NCBI RefSeq assembly: GCF_900103785.1
Contig: NZ_FNHE01000002.1
Coordinates: 372,001 to 436,000 of the forward strand
Length of the DNA: 64,000 nt
Origin: Geodermatophilus siccatus
GTDB taxonomy: Bacteria > Actinomycetota > Actinomycetes > Mycobacteriales > Geodermatophilaceae
Direction of reading: 5' to 3'
Shown here: in pieces, positions 54,641 through 63,901 of the stretch
How positions within the stretch are numbered: position 1 is the first letter of the stretch
How the letters are laid out: each line of letters opens with the position of its first letter
The notes under the pieces: generated by a model
What the model saw: only the letters and a program-made list of their open reading frames with translations
Told to the model about the DNA's origin: nothing
The model's database searches: none
Position numbers and translations under genes: made by a program

Positions 54641-55834
54641 TCAGGTCCCTCGACGGCCCGCGCGCCAGACCTGCACGACGTGCCGGGTCCTGGTGACGTC
54701 GAGCTCGGGGTCGCCGTCGACGAGCAGGAGGTCGGCGCGCAGCCCCGGGGTGAGCGCTCCCCGGTCGGGGAGGCCGAGTGCGGCGGCCGGGGCACTGGTC
54801 GCCGCGGCCAGGGCCGCGGCCGTCGGGAGACCGGCCTCCACCAGCAGCAGGAGCTCGTCGTGCAGGCTGGCGCCGTGGGCGGTGCCCGGGCTGGACGCGT
54901 CGGTCCCGGCCAGGATCCGCCGGCCCGCCCGGTGCAGCCGGTCGACGGTCGACAGCGCGTGGCCCAGGTCGGCCCGTGCGCCCGGCGCGGCCGGGAAGTC
55001 CATCTCCAGGGTGGCGCGCTGGCGCGGGTCCAGGGACGGACCGAGGTGGGGATCAGCGGCCAGCGCCCGGCCCCGGTGGTGCCCGGCGCGGGCGGCGAGC
55101 GAGGTGAGCGTGGGGACGACGAACACGTCGCCCTGCGCGACGGCGTCGAGGAACTGCGGTGCGGGCGGCTCGTCCACGAACAGGTGCGCCAGCCCGTCGA
55201 CGCCCGCGCCGATGGCGACGAGCGCGTGCGCCTGGGTGAGGACGTGGGCCACCACGAGGAGGCCGCGGGCGTGCGCAGCGGAGACCAGCGCCCGCACCGT
55301 GTCCGCCGTCAGGGAGGGGCACGGGTGCCCGGTGGTGGTGCCGTCCTCGAGGACCACCTTGAGGAGGTGCGAGCCCTCCGCGACCCGCGCCGCCACGAAG
55401 TCCTCGGCCTCCTCCGGTCCCGCCACCGTGGGGAAGGGCGGCAGCAACCCCCGCTCGACCAGCCGGGTCGGGTGGCCGCCCGGAGCGGTGGCGCCGATGC
55501 CGGCCGAGCGCAGATCGGCTGCGCCGGGATCGGCCGCCGCCTGCTGCCGGAGGGACCCGACGAGGCGGGGGTCGGCGAACAGGTCCACCTCCGTGGTGAC
55601 CCCTGCCCGCAGCGCCGCCTGCAGGGCGCCGGGGAGGACGTGCACGTGCGCGTCGATGAGGCCGGGCAGGACGGTGCTCCCGCGGGCGTCGAGGACCGGC
55701 ACGCCCGCCGGTGGGGTCAGCCGCTCGGCGAGCGCGGCGACGCGCCCCTGCCGCACCAGCAGGCATCCGGGCGGGAGGAAGCGGTGCCCGTCGAAGAGCT
55801 TGGCTCCCTGGATCAGCAGGTCGTCCGGCGCCAC
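54641..55834 (-). CDS. Amidohydrolase (imidazolonepropionase-like, prolidase/carboxypeptidase type)
   Basis: A 397-residue metal-dependent hydrolase. The metal-binding HxH is in LPGLIDAHVHVLPG, a metal-bridging Lys probably in LLKVVLEDG, the next His in VVAHVLTQAHAL and DGLAHLFVDEPP, and the Asp in ILAGTDASSPGTAHGASLHDEL. The C-terminal GLRADLLLVDGDPELDVTRTRHV is the usual amidohydrolase strand. GTG at 55834 with GGGGGCAGG upstream. Stand-alone; substrate could be a dipeptide, lactam or ester. Confidence 0.87.
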   Translation of the reverse strand: MAPDDLLIQGAKLFDGHRFLPPGCLLVRQGRVAALAERLTPPAGVPVLDARGSTVLPGLIDAHVHVLPGALQAALRAGVTTEVDLFADPRLVGSLRQQAAADPGAADLRSAGIGATAPGGHPTRLVERGLLPPFPTVAGPEEAEDFVAARVAEGSHLLKVVLEDGTTTGHPCPSLTADTVRALVSAAHARGLLVVAHVLTQAHALVAIGAGVDGLAHLFVDEPPAPQFLDAVAQGDVFVVPTLTSLAARAGHHRGRALAADPHLGPSLDPRQRATLEMDFPAAPGARADLGHALSTVDRLHRAGRRILAGTDASSPGTAHGASLHDELLLLVEAGLPTAAALAAATSAPAAALGLPDRGALTPGLRADLLLVDGDPELDVTRTRHVVQVWRAGRRGT

Positions 55835-56086
55835 CCTGCCCCCACCCTCCCGTCGAGCGTGGCCGCACCGACCGGCGCCACCGCGTCCCAGCATCCCGGA
55901 GGGCGACCTCGAGGGCCGACCGTGGACACCGCCGGAGCCTTCGCCGAGGACCCGCACGGCCGAGGCGGCGCCCGGCCGGAGGCCGCACCCGGCCGGTGCG
56001 CGGCCGCGACGCCCGGACGGCAGCCGCGGTGGGCGGAGCTCCACCTGTCCGCCGGAGGCGGCCCTGTGCGCGTCCCCCGGCCGTCC

Positions 56087-56092
56087 TAACCT
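56087..56092 (+). promoter_or_regulatory. -10 box for leaderless MFS gene
   Basis: TAACCT ends exactly 7 bases before the GTG at 56100. Confidence 0.5.
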
Positions 56093-56099
56093 CGGAGCA

Positions 56100-57566
56100 G
56101 TGAGCGTGGAGCGGGGCGCAGCGTCGTCGGGTGTCGGATTCCGGTCGGAGCGCGGCCCGGTCCTCATCGGGATCATGCTGTCCACGGCCCTGGTGGCCAT
56201 CGACGCGACGGTGATCGCCACCGCCGTCCCGTCGATCGTGGCGAGCCTCGGCGGCTTCGCCGAGTTCCCGTGGCTGTTCTCCGTCTACCTGCTGGCGCAG
56301 GCGGTGACCGTCCCGGTCTACGGCAAGCTGGCCGACGTCTTCGGGCGCAAGCCGGTGATGCTCGTCGGCATCGGCCTGTTCCTCCTCGGGTCGGTCCTCT
56401 GCGGCGTCGCGGGGAGCATGGGGGCGCTCATCGCGTTCCGCGCCGTCCAGGGCCTGGGCGCCGGCGCGGTCCAGCCGATGTCGATGACGATCGTCGGTGA
56501 CCTGTACTCGCTCAGGGAGCGCGCGAAGGTGCAGGGCTACATCGCCAGCGTCTGGGCCGTGTCGTCGGTCGTGGGCCCGACCCTCGGCGGCGTCTTCTCC
56601 CAGTACCTCAGCTGGCGGTGGATCTTCTTCGTCAACATCCCGCTCTGCCTGGTCGCCGCGGCGGCCATCGCCCTGCGGTTCCACGAGCAGGTCGACCGGC
56701 GGCGTCCGCGCATCGACTCCGCCGGGGCGGCCACGCTCACCGTCGCCCTCACGCTGCTGGTCCTCGGTCTGCTCGAGGGCGGCCAGGCCTGGGCGTGGGG
56801 GTCCGCGCAGAGCATCGCCGTCCTCGTGGCCGGCGCCGTCCTGCTCGGGCTGTTCGTCGTCATCGAGCGCCGGGCGGCCGATCCCGTCGTCCCGCTCCGG
56901 CTGCTGCGCAACCGGCTGCTCGTCGCGACGAACCTCGCATCCGCCTGCGTCGGCGCCGTCCTGCTCGGACTGACCTCCTACGTGCCGACGTTCGCCCAGG
57001 ACGTCCTGGGCACCGGCCCGCTGGTCGCCGGGTTCGCGCTGGCCGCCCTCACGCTCGGCTGGCCGATCACCGCGTCGCTGTCCGGCCGGGTCTACCTCCG
57101 GATCGGCATCCGGTCCACCGCGCTCGTCGGCGCCGCCGTCGTGGTCCTCGGCTCGGCGCTGCTGCTCCTGCTCGACGAGTCCTCGAGCGTGGTCCAGGTC
57201 GGCGCGACGGCGTTCGTGATCGGCCTCGGCATGGGCTTCACCGCGGCGCCGACGCTCATCGCCGCCCAGTCGGCGGTGCAGTGGCACGAGCGCGGCGTGG
57301 TCACCGGCCTCAACATGTTCTCCCGCTCCGCGGGCAGCGCCGTCGGGGTCGCCGTCTTCGGCGCGGTCGTCAACGCGACCCTCGGCCGATCGGGGGTGGA
57401 GAGCGACCGGGTGGCGCCGGAGGCGCTCACCACCGCGGTGCACTCCGTCTTCCTGGGGACGACGGTGCTGGCCGTGGCGATGCTGGCCGCGGTGCTGTTC
57501 ATGCCGCGCGACCGGAGCCGGGCGCAGCCGCCGGCGCAGGAGGCCACCGAGGTCGCCGCCGGCTGA
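56100..57566 (+). CDS. MFS drug:H+ antiporter (DHA2 family, 14 spans)
   Basis: A 488-residue exporter. Motif A is GKLADVFGRKPVMLVG; motif B RAVQGLGAGAVQPMSMTIVGDLYSLRERAKVQG and the antiporter motif C VWAVSSVVGPTLGGVFSQYLSWRWIFFVNIPL are all present. About 14 hydrophobic spans, the length expected for DHA2. The GTG at 56100 fits a leaderless mRNA; a second GTG at 56106 is possible. Neighbouring amidohydrolase and AraC genes are convergent or unrelated. Substrate unknown; multidrug or solvent efflux is typical. Confidence 0.92.
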   Translation: MSVERGAASSGVGFRSERGPVLIGIMLSTALVAIDATVIATAVPSIVASLGGFAEFPWLFSVYLLAQAVTVPVYGKLADVFGRKPVMLVGIGLFLLGSVLCGVAGSMGALIAFRAVQGLGAGAVQPMSMTIVGDLYSLRERAKVQGYIASVWAVSSVVGPTLGGVFSQYLSWRWIFFVNIPLCLVAAAAIALRFHEQVDRRRPRIDSAGAATLTVALTLLVLGLLEGGQAWAWGSAQSIAVLVAGAVLLGLFVVIERRAADPVVPLRLLRNRLLVATNLASACVGAVLLGLTSYVPTFAQDVLGTGPLVAGFALAALTLGWPITASLSGRVYLRIGIRSTALVGAAVVVLGSALLLLLDESSSVVQVGATAFVIGLGMGFTAAPTLIAAQSAVQWHERGVVTGLNMFSRSAGSAVGVAVFGAVVNATLGRSGVESDRVAPEALTTAVHSVFLGTTVLAVAMLAAVLFMPRDRSRAQPPAQEATEVAAG

Positions 57567-57575
57567 CCGGGGTCC

Positions 57576-58514
57576 TCACCGCCGCGCCTCGGACGGGGAA
57601 CGCCCGTAGCGGCGGCGGTAGGCGGCGGCGAAGCGGCTCGCGCTGGAGAACCCCCACGTGGCGGCGACGTCGCTGACGGTGCGGGACGGATCGGCCACCA
57701 GCTCGGCGTGCGCGCGCTGGAGCCGGACGCCGGCCAGGTACTCGGTCGGCGTGCACCCGAGCCACTCGCGGAAGCCCTCCTGCAGCCGCCGCACGCTGGT
57801 GCCGGCCAGCGCGGCCATCTCCCCGGCGGTCCACGGCCGGGCCGGGTCGTCGTGCAGCTGGTCCACCACCCGCCTGACCGTGCGGGGCCGGGCTCCCACG
57901 GCGCGCCCGCCGTCCGGGCAGCTGCAGAGCAGGAACCCGGCGGCGACGGCGCCGGCGAGCTGGTCGCGGACCAGGGTGCTGCCCCCGAACAGGTCGGGCG
58001 CGCGCAGGTGGGCGGAGAGGCCGGCGACGAGCTGGCGCCAGGCCAGCCCCTGACCCGAGCCGAGGTCCACCTGGTCCGGCAGCGAGCCGCGGGTGCCCGC
58101 GCGGTCGCCGCCCAGCACCCGCTCGGCCTCGCGCTCGAGCCACGCGCCGTCGAACTTGACCCCGAGGACCGTGCAGGTCGCGTCCCAGTGGCTGATGAGC
58201 GACGGGGTGTCGGCCCGGAACACCGTCCCCTGCCCGGGGAGCGAGGTCACCCGGCCGTGGCGGCCCCGGCTCTCCAGGTGCCCGGTCAGCGGCATGTTGA
58301 CCTCGTAGGCGCCGGGGTAGTCGCACTCGATCGCCACGTCGGCCCCCCAGCCCACGTGCCCCACCAGGACGTGGCCGAGGTCCAGCGTGCGCAGCGTCAG
58401 CCGCGGTGCCGCCGCGCCGCCCAGCCGGCGCAGCTCGTGCGGGAAGTACGCCTCGGCGACGACGCGGGAGGCCTGCCCCCAGTCGGAGGGCCCGCCACGA
58501 CGCCGGCCGGACAC
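57576..58514 (-). CDS. AraC-family regulator of the gco locus
   Basis: A 312-residue regulator. The N-terminal AraC-binding-like domain (SRVVAEAYFPHEL, VGWGADVAIECDYPGAYEVNMPLTG) is followed by a standard C-terminal double helix-turn-helix (TAGEMAALAGTSVRRLQEGFREWLGCTPTEYLAGVRLQRAHAELV and VSDVAATWGFSSASRFAAAYRRRYGRSPSEAR). GTG at 58514 lies 7 bases after TAGCCT, suggesting a leaderless mRNA. It is divergent from gcoA, so an activator responding to guaiacol or a related aromatic is the natural reading. Confidence 0.9.
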   Translation of the reverse strand: MSGRRRGGPSDWGQASRVVAEAYFPHELRRLGGAAAPRLTLRTLDLGHVLVGHVGWGADVAIECDYPGAYEVNMPLTGHLESRGRHGRVTSLPGQGTVFRADTPSLISHWDATCTVLGVKFDGAWLEREAERVLGGDRAGTRGSLPDQVDLGSGQGLAWRQLVAGLSAHLRAPDLFGGSTLVRDQLAGAVAAGFLLCSCPDGGRAVGARPRTVRRVVDQLHDDPARPWTAGEMAALAGTSVRRLQEGFREWLGCTPTEYLAGVRLQRAHAELVADPSRTVSDVAATWGFSSASRFAAAYRRRYGRSPSEARR

Positions 58515-58521
58515 GCGTTCG

Positions 58522-58527
58522 AGGCTA
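58522..58527 (-). promoter_or_regulatory. -10 box for leaderless AraC gene
   Basis: TAGCCT on the minus strand ends 7 bases before the GTG at 58514. Confidence 0.5.
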
Positions 58528-58682
58528 CCCGAGCGGCCGGGCCCCCTGAGACGACGATCACAACACCGCCGCGCGATCGGTGCCGCGGCCGCGCGATGGG
58601 TGTCGTGGCCCACCCGCGCCCGGCCTAGCTTTCCGACCGACCACGGGCCGCCCGTGAGGAAGACCGAGTCCGGAGGGACCTG

Positions 58683-59927
58683 ATGACGATCACCGAACAG
58701 CCCGCTGCCGCGACGGAGCAGCGCGACCTGTCCTGGCTCGACGCCGTCACCATGACCGAGCTCGAGCGCGACCCGTACCCCGTCTACGAGCGGCTCCGCC
58801 GGGAGGCCCCGCTGGCCTTCGTGCCCGTGCTCGGCTCCTACGTGGCCTCCACCGCCGAGGTGTGCCGCTCGATCGCGACCAGCCCGGACTTCGAGGCCGT
58901 CATCACCCCGGCCGGCGGCCGGACGTTCGGCCACCCCGCGATCATCGGGGTCAACGGCGACGTCCACGCCGACCTCCGCTCGATGGTCGAGCCGGCGCTG
59001 CAGCCGGTCGAGGTCGACCGGTGGATCGACGACCTGGTGCGGCCGATCGCCCGCGGCTTCCTCGAGCAGTTCGAGGACGACGGGCACGCCGAGCTGGTCG
59101 CGCAGTACTGCGAGCCGGTCAGCGTGCGCGCCCTCGGCGACCTGCTCGGGCTGAAGGACGTCTCCTCCGACCAGCTCCGCGACTGGTTCCACAAGCTGAA
59201 CCGGTCGTTCACCAACGCCGCGATGGACGAGAACGGGGAGTTCGCCCACCCGGAGGGCTTCGCCGAGGGGGACGCCGCCAAGGCGGAGATCCGCTCGATC
59301 GTCGACCCGCTGATCGACCGGTGGATCGTCGAGCCCGACGACAGCGCGATCTCGCACTGGCTGCACGACGGCATGCCGCCCGGCCGGACCCGCGACCGCG
59401 AGTACATCTACCCGACGATCTACGTCTACCTGCTCGGCGCGATGCAGGAGCCGGGCCACGGCATGGCCTCCACCCTGGTCGGGCTGTTCAGCCGGCCCGA
59501 ACAGATGGAGGAGGTCGTCGACGACCCCACCCTGATCCCGCGGGCCATCTCCGAGGGCATGCGGTGGACCTCACCGATCTGGTCGGCCACCGCGCGCATC
59601 TCCACCACGCCGGTCACCGTCGCGGGCGTCGACCTCCCGGCCGGCACGCCGGTGATCCTGTCCTACGGGTCGGCCAACCACGACACGGGCCTGTACGAGG
59701 CGCCGACCGCCTACGACCTGCACCGCCCGCCGCTGCCGCACCTGGCCTTCGGCGCCGGCAACCACGCCTGCGCGGGGATCTACTTCGCCAACCACGTCAT
59801 GCGCATCGGGCTGGAGGAGCTCTTCGAGTCCATCCCGAACCTGGAGCGCGACACCCGCGAGGGCGTGGAGTTCTGGGGCTGGGGCTTCCGCGGCCCGACG
59901 ACCCTGCACGTCACCTGGGAGGTCTGA
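58683..59927 (+). CDS. gcoA: Cytochrome P450 aromatic O-demethylase (CYP255A, guaiacol)
   Basis: A 414-residue P450. The heme Cys is in [23 protein letters not shown], the K-helix ExxR in [18 protein letters not shown], and the I-helix is the unusual [15 protein letters not shown], without the normal acid-alcohol pair. [18 protein letters not shown] and [39 protein letters not shown] closely match the characterised Amycolatopsis GcoA as I recall it. It demethylates guaiacol and related lignin aromatics to catechol plus formaldehyde. ATG at 58683 with GGAGGG. Electrons come from GcoB, encoded 1 bp downstream. Confidence 0.93.
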   Translation: MTITEQPAAATEQRDLSWLDAVTMTELERDPYPVYERLRREAPLAFVPVLGSYVASTAEVCRSIATSPDFEAVITPAGGRTFGHPAIIGVNGDVHADLRSMVEPALQPVEVDRWIDDLVRPIARGFLEQFEDDGHAELVAQYCEPVSVRALGDLLGLKDVSSDQLRDWFHKLNRSFTNAAMDENGEFAHPEGFAEGDAAKAEIRSIVDPLIDRWIVEPDDSAISHWLHDGMPPGRTRDREYIYPTIYVYLLGAMQEPGHGMASTLVGLFSRPEQMEEVVDDPTLIPRAISEGMRWTSPIWSATARISTTPVTVAGVDLPAGTPVILSYGSANHDTGLYEAPTAYDLHRPPLPHLAFGAGNHACAGIYFANHVMRIGLEELFESIPNLERDTREGVEFWGWGFRGPTTLHVTWEV

Positions 59928-59928
59928 G

Positions 59929-60966
59929 ATGGCCCACACCGTCACCGTCGGCGACCGCCGGGTCGAGTGCGCGCCCGACCAGTCCCTGCTCGACGCCTTC
60001 CTGCGGGCCGGGGTGTGGATGCCCAACTCGTGCAACCAGGGGACCTGCGGCACCTGCAAGCTGCGCGTCCTCGACGGGGAGGTCGACCACCGCGGCTCGC
60101 CGGCCGACACCCTCCCCGACGAGGAGCGGCAGGCCGGCATGGCGCTGGCCTGCCAGGCCAGCCCCCGGTGCGACACCGTCGTCAGCTCACCGACGGCCTC
60201 GGGTGCCGTCCGCGGCACCCACGCCCTGCGCGACCTGGTGGCCACCGTCCTCGACGTGGAGGACGTCGCCCGCGACACCCGGCGGCTGCTGCTGGGCCTC
60301 GACGAGCCGCTGGCGTTCTCCGCCGGCCAGTACGTCGAGCTGGTCGTCCCGGGCAGCGGCGTGCGCCGCCAGTACTCGCTGGCCAACACGCCCGAGGAGG
60401 ACAAGGTCCTCGAGCTGCACGTCCGTCGGGTGCCGGGTGGCGTCGCCAGCGACGCCTGGTTGTTCGGGTCCGTGGCCGTCGGGGACCGGGTCGAGCTGAC
60501 CGGGCCGCTGGGGGACTTCCACCTGCCCGACGCGGCCGACGACGAGGGCGAGCCCATGGCGTGCATCGCCGGCGGCACGGGGCTGGCCCCGTTCCTGGGC
60601 ATCGTGCGGACGGCGCTGCAGCGGCGGCCCGACCGCGAGATCGTGCTCTACCACGGCGTCCGCGGGGCCGAGGACCTCTACGACGTCGACCGGTTGACCG
60701 AGCTCGCGGCCGCCTCCCCGGGCTTCCGGTTCGTGCCGGTGCTGTCGGACCAGCCGGCCCCCTCCTGCCGCGCCGGGTTCCCGACCGACGCCTTCGTCGA
60801 GGACGTGCCGAGCGCGCGGGGCTGGTCGGGGTGGCTGTGCGGCCCCCCGGCGATGGTCGAGGCCGGCGTCAAGGCGTTCAAGCGCCGCCGCATGGCACCC
60901 CGGCAGGTCCACCGCGAGAAGTTCACCCCGGCCGACGCGCTCGACACCGGAGCCGCAGGAGCCTGA
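59929..60966 (+). CDS. gcoB: GcoB-type ferredoxin-FAD/NADH reductase
   Basis: A 345-residue three-domain reductase. The N-terminal plant-type [2Fe-2S] domain has CNQGTCGTC followed later by LACQ; the FAD domain has RQYSLANTPEE; the NAD domain has CIAGGTGLAPFLGIVR and the terminal WLCGPPAMVEAG. This is the compact single-polypeptide partner of CYP255A P450s, unlike the two-protein ferredoxin plus reductase of other P450s. Follows gcoA by one base after its stop. Confidence 0.93.
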   Translation: MAHTVTVGDRRVECAPDQSLLDAFLRAGVWMPNSCNQGTCGTCKLRVLDGEVDHRGSPADTLPDEERQAGMALACQASPRCDTVVSSPTASGAVRGTHALRDLVATVLDVEDVARDTRRLLLGLDEPLAFSAGQYVELVVPGSGVRRQYSLANTPEEDKVLELHVRRVPGGVASDAWLFGSVAVGDRVELTGPLGDFHLPDAADDEGEPMACIAGGTGLAPFLGIVRTALQRRPDREIVLYHGVRGAEDLYDVDRLTELAAASPGFRFVPVLSDQPAPSCRAGFPTDAFVEDVPSARGWSGWLCGPPAMVEAGVKAFKRRRMAPRQVHREKFTPADALDTGAAGA

Positions 60967-60971
60967 CCCCC

Positions 60972-61010
60972 CCGCCCCCGGCGGACCGCGTCCCGGTCCG
61001 CCGGGGGCGG
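60972..61010. terminator. Bidirectional terminator between gcoB and the GH2 gene
   Basis: CCGCCCCCGGCGGACC (60972-60987), 7-base loop, exact reverse complement (60995-61010) in the 53-bp gap between convergent genes. Confidence 0.8.
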
Positions 61011-61019
61011 CGGTCGTCG

Positions 61020-62891
61020 TCAGGGGACGGCGGGGGACGCGTCGCCGATGACCGCCTGGTTGACCGCCCGGACCTGGTCGAGGTCCATCTTCTCCACCCG
61101 CCGGTCGTAGGTGAGGAAGCCGTTGACCTCGTGCTCGACGTCGGTGATCTGCGTGTAGACCGCGCCGCTGATGGCGTTCTGCTGCGCGATCGGGATGAGC
61201 GCTCGCTGGTTCTCCGCGTACAGCCGCGTGAGCTCCGCCGCGTCCTGCGCCATCTGGTACCCGTGGCCGTCCTCGTACCACATGTGGCCGGGCACCTCGA
61301 GCCCGAAGCCACCGTGCTCCCCGTCGATCGCCGCGCGGGAGTCGTCGGGCGTGGGCTGCGCCGGACCGGTGTAGGCGTGCCAGGCGATGACGTCGCCGCG
61401 ACCGCTGTCACCGAGGGAGGCGCAGCAGTTCACCCCGCTGTTCGCGTTCACGAGCCGGGTGGGGTCCTGGGCCGCGACCGAGTCGGCGATCCGCCCGGTG
61501 GCCTCCCTGCTCCACTCCCCCCAGCCCTCGTTGAACGGGACCCAGCCGATCACCGACGTCCAGCCGTCCTGCTGGTCGACGATCTCGTGCAGCTGGCGCT
61601 CGAACTCGGCCCGGGCGTCCGGCGGTGGGATCCCGCCGGTCCGCATGGAGGGCATGTCCTGCCAGACCAGCAGGCCGAGGGTGTCCGCGGCGTGGTACCA
61701 GCGGTCCGGCTCGACCTTGAGGTGCTTGCGGATGGTGTTGAACCCGAGGCGCTTGGTCAGGGCGACGTCGGACCGCAACGCCTCGTCGGTCGGTGCGGTG
61801 TAGATGCCGTCCGGCCAGAAGCCCTGGTCCAGGGTCGACATCAGGAAGAGGATCTCGTGGTTGAGCGTGATGCGGAGGCGGCCGTCCGCGCCCCGGGCCG
61901 TCCCGATCTCCCGCATGCCGACGTAGGACCCGACCCGGTCGACCTCCTGCTGGCCGTCGAGCACGGTCACGTCCAGGTCGTAGAGGAACGGGTCGTCGGG
62001 TGACCACAGCCGGGCGTCGGGGACCTGCACCTGCAGGGGCTGACCGGGCGCTCCCTCCGCGGTCGCGACCTCCTGGGCGCCGTCCCGGACGACGGCACGG
62101 ACCGTGAGGCCAGCGGCGTCCCCGCCGGTGTCCACGGTCAGCGCCAGGGTGTCCGTGTCGACGTCGGTGGCCGTGTCGAGGCCCGCCACGTACCCGGGGG
62201 CGGGTACGGGCTCCATCCACACCGTCTGCCAGATGCCGGAGGAGCCGGTGTAGAAGATCCCGCGGTCGGGGACGTCGCGCTGCTTGCCGACCGGCTGCCA
62301 CGTGGCGTCCGTGCGGTCCTCGACACCGACGACGACCTCCTGCGGGCCCGAGGGCACCAGGGCGTCGGTGACGTCGGCGGAGAACCTGGTGTAGCCGCCG
62401 GCGTGCTGGGCGACCCTGGTGCCGTTCACCCACACGGTGGCCGTGTGGTCCACGGCGCCGAAGTTGAGGCGCAGCCGCTGACCCTGCCCGACCTGCCAGG
62501 ACTCCGGGACCGTGAACGTCCGCCGGTACCACATGTGGTCCTCGTGCCGCTGGATGCCGGACAGCGCCGACTCGGTCGGGTACGGCACCAGGATCCTCTC
62601 GGCGAGGTCCTCGCCGACCGGTGGCGACTCCCCCGGCGCGGCACCGGCGAACTGCCACACCCCGTTGAGGTTCTGCCAGCGGTCCCGCGTCAGCTGTGGC
62701 CGCGGGTACTCCGGCAGCGCGTTGTCCGGCGAGACCTGGTCGGTCCACGGCGTCGTCAGCCGCAGCTGGCCCACCTGCCAGCCGTCGTCCGGCGGCTCCA
62801 CCGCCGCGGTGAGCAGCGAGGTCACCCCCGCCATGGCCGCCGAGACGAGCAGTCCGGTGGCACGCCGCCGGGATCGCGACAGGATCGTCAT
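61020..62891 (-). CDS. Secreted glycoside hydrolase family 2 enzyme
   Basis: A 623-residue enzyme. The N-terminus MTILSRSRRRATGLLVSAAMAG has a basic region and hydrophobic core, a Tat- or Sec-type signal peptide. The sugar-binding domain (QNLNGVWQFAGAA, MWYRRTFTVPESW, LRLNFGAVDHTATVWVNG) and Ig-like domain (RLWSPDDPFLYDLDVTVLDG) precede the TIM barrel. The acid/base Glu is in WVPFNEGWGEW and the nucleophile Glu probably in AIDGEHGGFG. Family activities are beta-galactosidase, glucuronidase or mannosidase; plant polysaccharide use would fit the lignin-related neighbour. ATG at 62891. Confidence 0.9.
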   Translation of the reverse strand: MTILSRSRRRATGLLVSAAMAGVTSLLTAAVEPPDDGWQVGQLRLTTPWTDQVSPDNALPEYPRPQLTRDRWQNLNGVWQFAGAAPGESPPVGEDLAERILVPYPTESALSGIQRHEDHMWYRRTFTVPESWQVGQGQRLRLNFGAVDHTATVWVNGTRVAQHAGGYTRFSADVTDALVPSGPQEVVVGVEDRTDATWQPVGKQRDVPDRGIFYTGSSGIWQTVWMEPVPAPGYVAGLDTATDVDTDTLALTVDTGGDAAGLTVRAVVRDGAQEVATAEGAPGQPLQVQVPDARLWSPDDPFLYDLDVTVLDGQQEVDRVGSYVGMREIGTARGADGRLRITLNHEILFLMSTLDQGFWPDGIYTAPTDEALRSDVALTKRLGFNTIRKHLKVEPDRWYHAADTLGLLVWQDMPSMRTGGIPPPDARAEFERQLHEIVDQQDGWTSVIGWVPFNEGWGEWSREATGRIADSVAAQDPTRLVNANSGVNCCASLGDSGRGDVIAWHAYTGPAQPTPDDSRAAIDGEHGGFGLEVPGHMWYEDGHGYQMAQDAAELTRLYAENQRALIPIAQQNAISGAVYTQITDVEHEVNGFLTYDRRVEKMDLDQVRAVNQAVIGDASPAVP

Positions 62892-63107
62892 GGCTCCCCC
62901 GTCCTCCGCGCGCTGACGTCGTCGACGCCCGAGGGGCCCGGTGGCTCAGGGCCGGCGCGCAGACCTCAGAGTCTGGCCCCGTCCGGGGTGCTGCGACGCC
63001 GTCCGGCGCCTCGGATCCGTCGCGGATCGCCGGGAACGGCGGCGACCTCCACGATGCACCGCCCGGACGACCGGAGGCGGCGGCCCGGGAGCTGGCACCA
63101 TCGCGTC

Positions 63108-63467
63108 ATGAGCCACGGTCACGCCGTCCAGGAGGAGCTCCGCGAACCGGCGCGCGCACTGCGCCGCGCCATCCCCGAGGTCTACGACGGCTACCGCCGG
63201 ATGCACACCGCCGCGTACGCCGCGGGTGCCCTGGACCAGAAGACCAAGGAGCTGATCGCGCTCGCCATCGCGGTGGGCAAGGAGTGCGACGGCTGCATCG
63301 CGTCGCACGCGCGTGGCGCCGTCCGCACCGGCGCGACCGAGGCGGAGGTCGCCGAGGCGCTCGGCGTCGCCATCGCGATGAACGGCGGACCGGGCACCGT
63401 GTACGGCCCGCGCGCGTTCGCGGCCTTCCGCGAGTTCGCGGAGGCGGCCAATCCCGAGCAGGGGTGA
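63108..63467 (+). CDS. AhpD-like / carboxymuconolactone decarboxylase family protein
   Basis: A 119-residue protein with the redox motif CDGCIASHARGA (Cys-x-x-Cys-x3-His) and KTKELIALAIAVG, GATEAEVAEALGVAIAMNGGPG. The Cys pair marks the peroxidase-related AhpD branch, not true carboxymuconolactone decarboxylase. ATG at 63108 with no clear ribosome-binding site. Convergent with the SDR and alcohol dehydrogenase genes. Confidence 0.88.
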   Translation: MSHGHAVQEELREPARALRRAIPEVYDGYRRMHTAAYAAGALDQKTKELIALAIAVGKECDGCIASHARGAVRTGATEAEVAEALGVAIAMNGGPGTVYGPRAFAAFREFAEAANPEQG

Positions 63468-63487
63468 CCCCGGGGCGGCCGCCGCGG

Positions 63488-63901
63488 TCAGAGACCGACG
63501 GTCTGGCCGCCGTCGACGACCAGGGCGTGGCCGACGGCGAACCCGCCGAGGTCCGAGCAGAGCCACAGCACCGCCGAGGCGATCTCCTCCGGGCGGCCCA
63601 TCCGGCCGATCGGCTCCTGGCCGACCATGGCGGCGCGCCCCTCGGCGGTACCGCCGGAGACCCGGCCGATCATGGCCGTGTCGATGATGCCGAGGCCGAC
63701 GGCGTTGATCCGGATGCCGGCGCCCACGTACTCCAGGGCCGCGGACCTCGTCAGGCCGATCACGCCCCACTTGGCGGCGGCGTAGCCGGCCTGACCGGCG
63801 ATGCCCACCACGCCGGCGCCCGAGGAGGTGTTCACGATGCCGCCGCCGCCGGTGACGAAGGCGACCTCCCCGGCGAAGCGGGCGCTTCCCGGGGCCGTCA
63901 C
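63488..63901 (-). pseudogene. Short-chain dehydrogenase with internal in-frame deletion
   Basis: A 137-residue frame where the family usually has about 250. It starts like an SDR ([12 protein letters not shown]) and then passes directly to [39 protein letters not shown], the catalytic Ser-Tyr-Lys region. The nucleotide-binding remainder and middle strands, about 110 residues, are missing, while the C-terminus is complete. The join is in a glycine-codon run, which suggests recombination between two GGC/GGG-rich stretches, or an assembly collapse. GTG at 63901 overlaps the stop of the upstream dehydrogenase gene. Unlikely to bind NAD(P). Confidence 0.72.
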
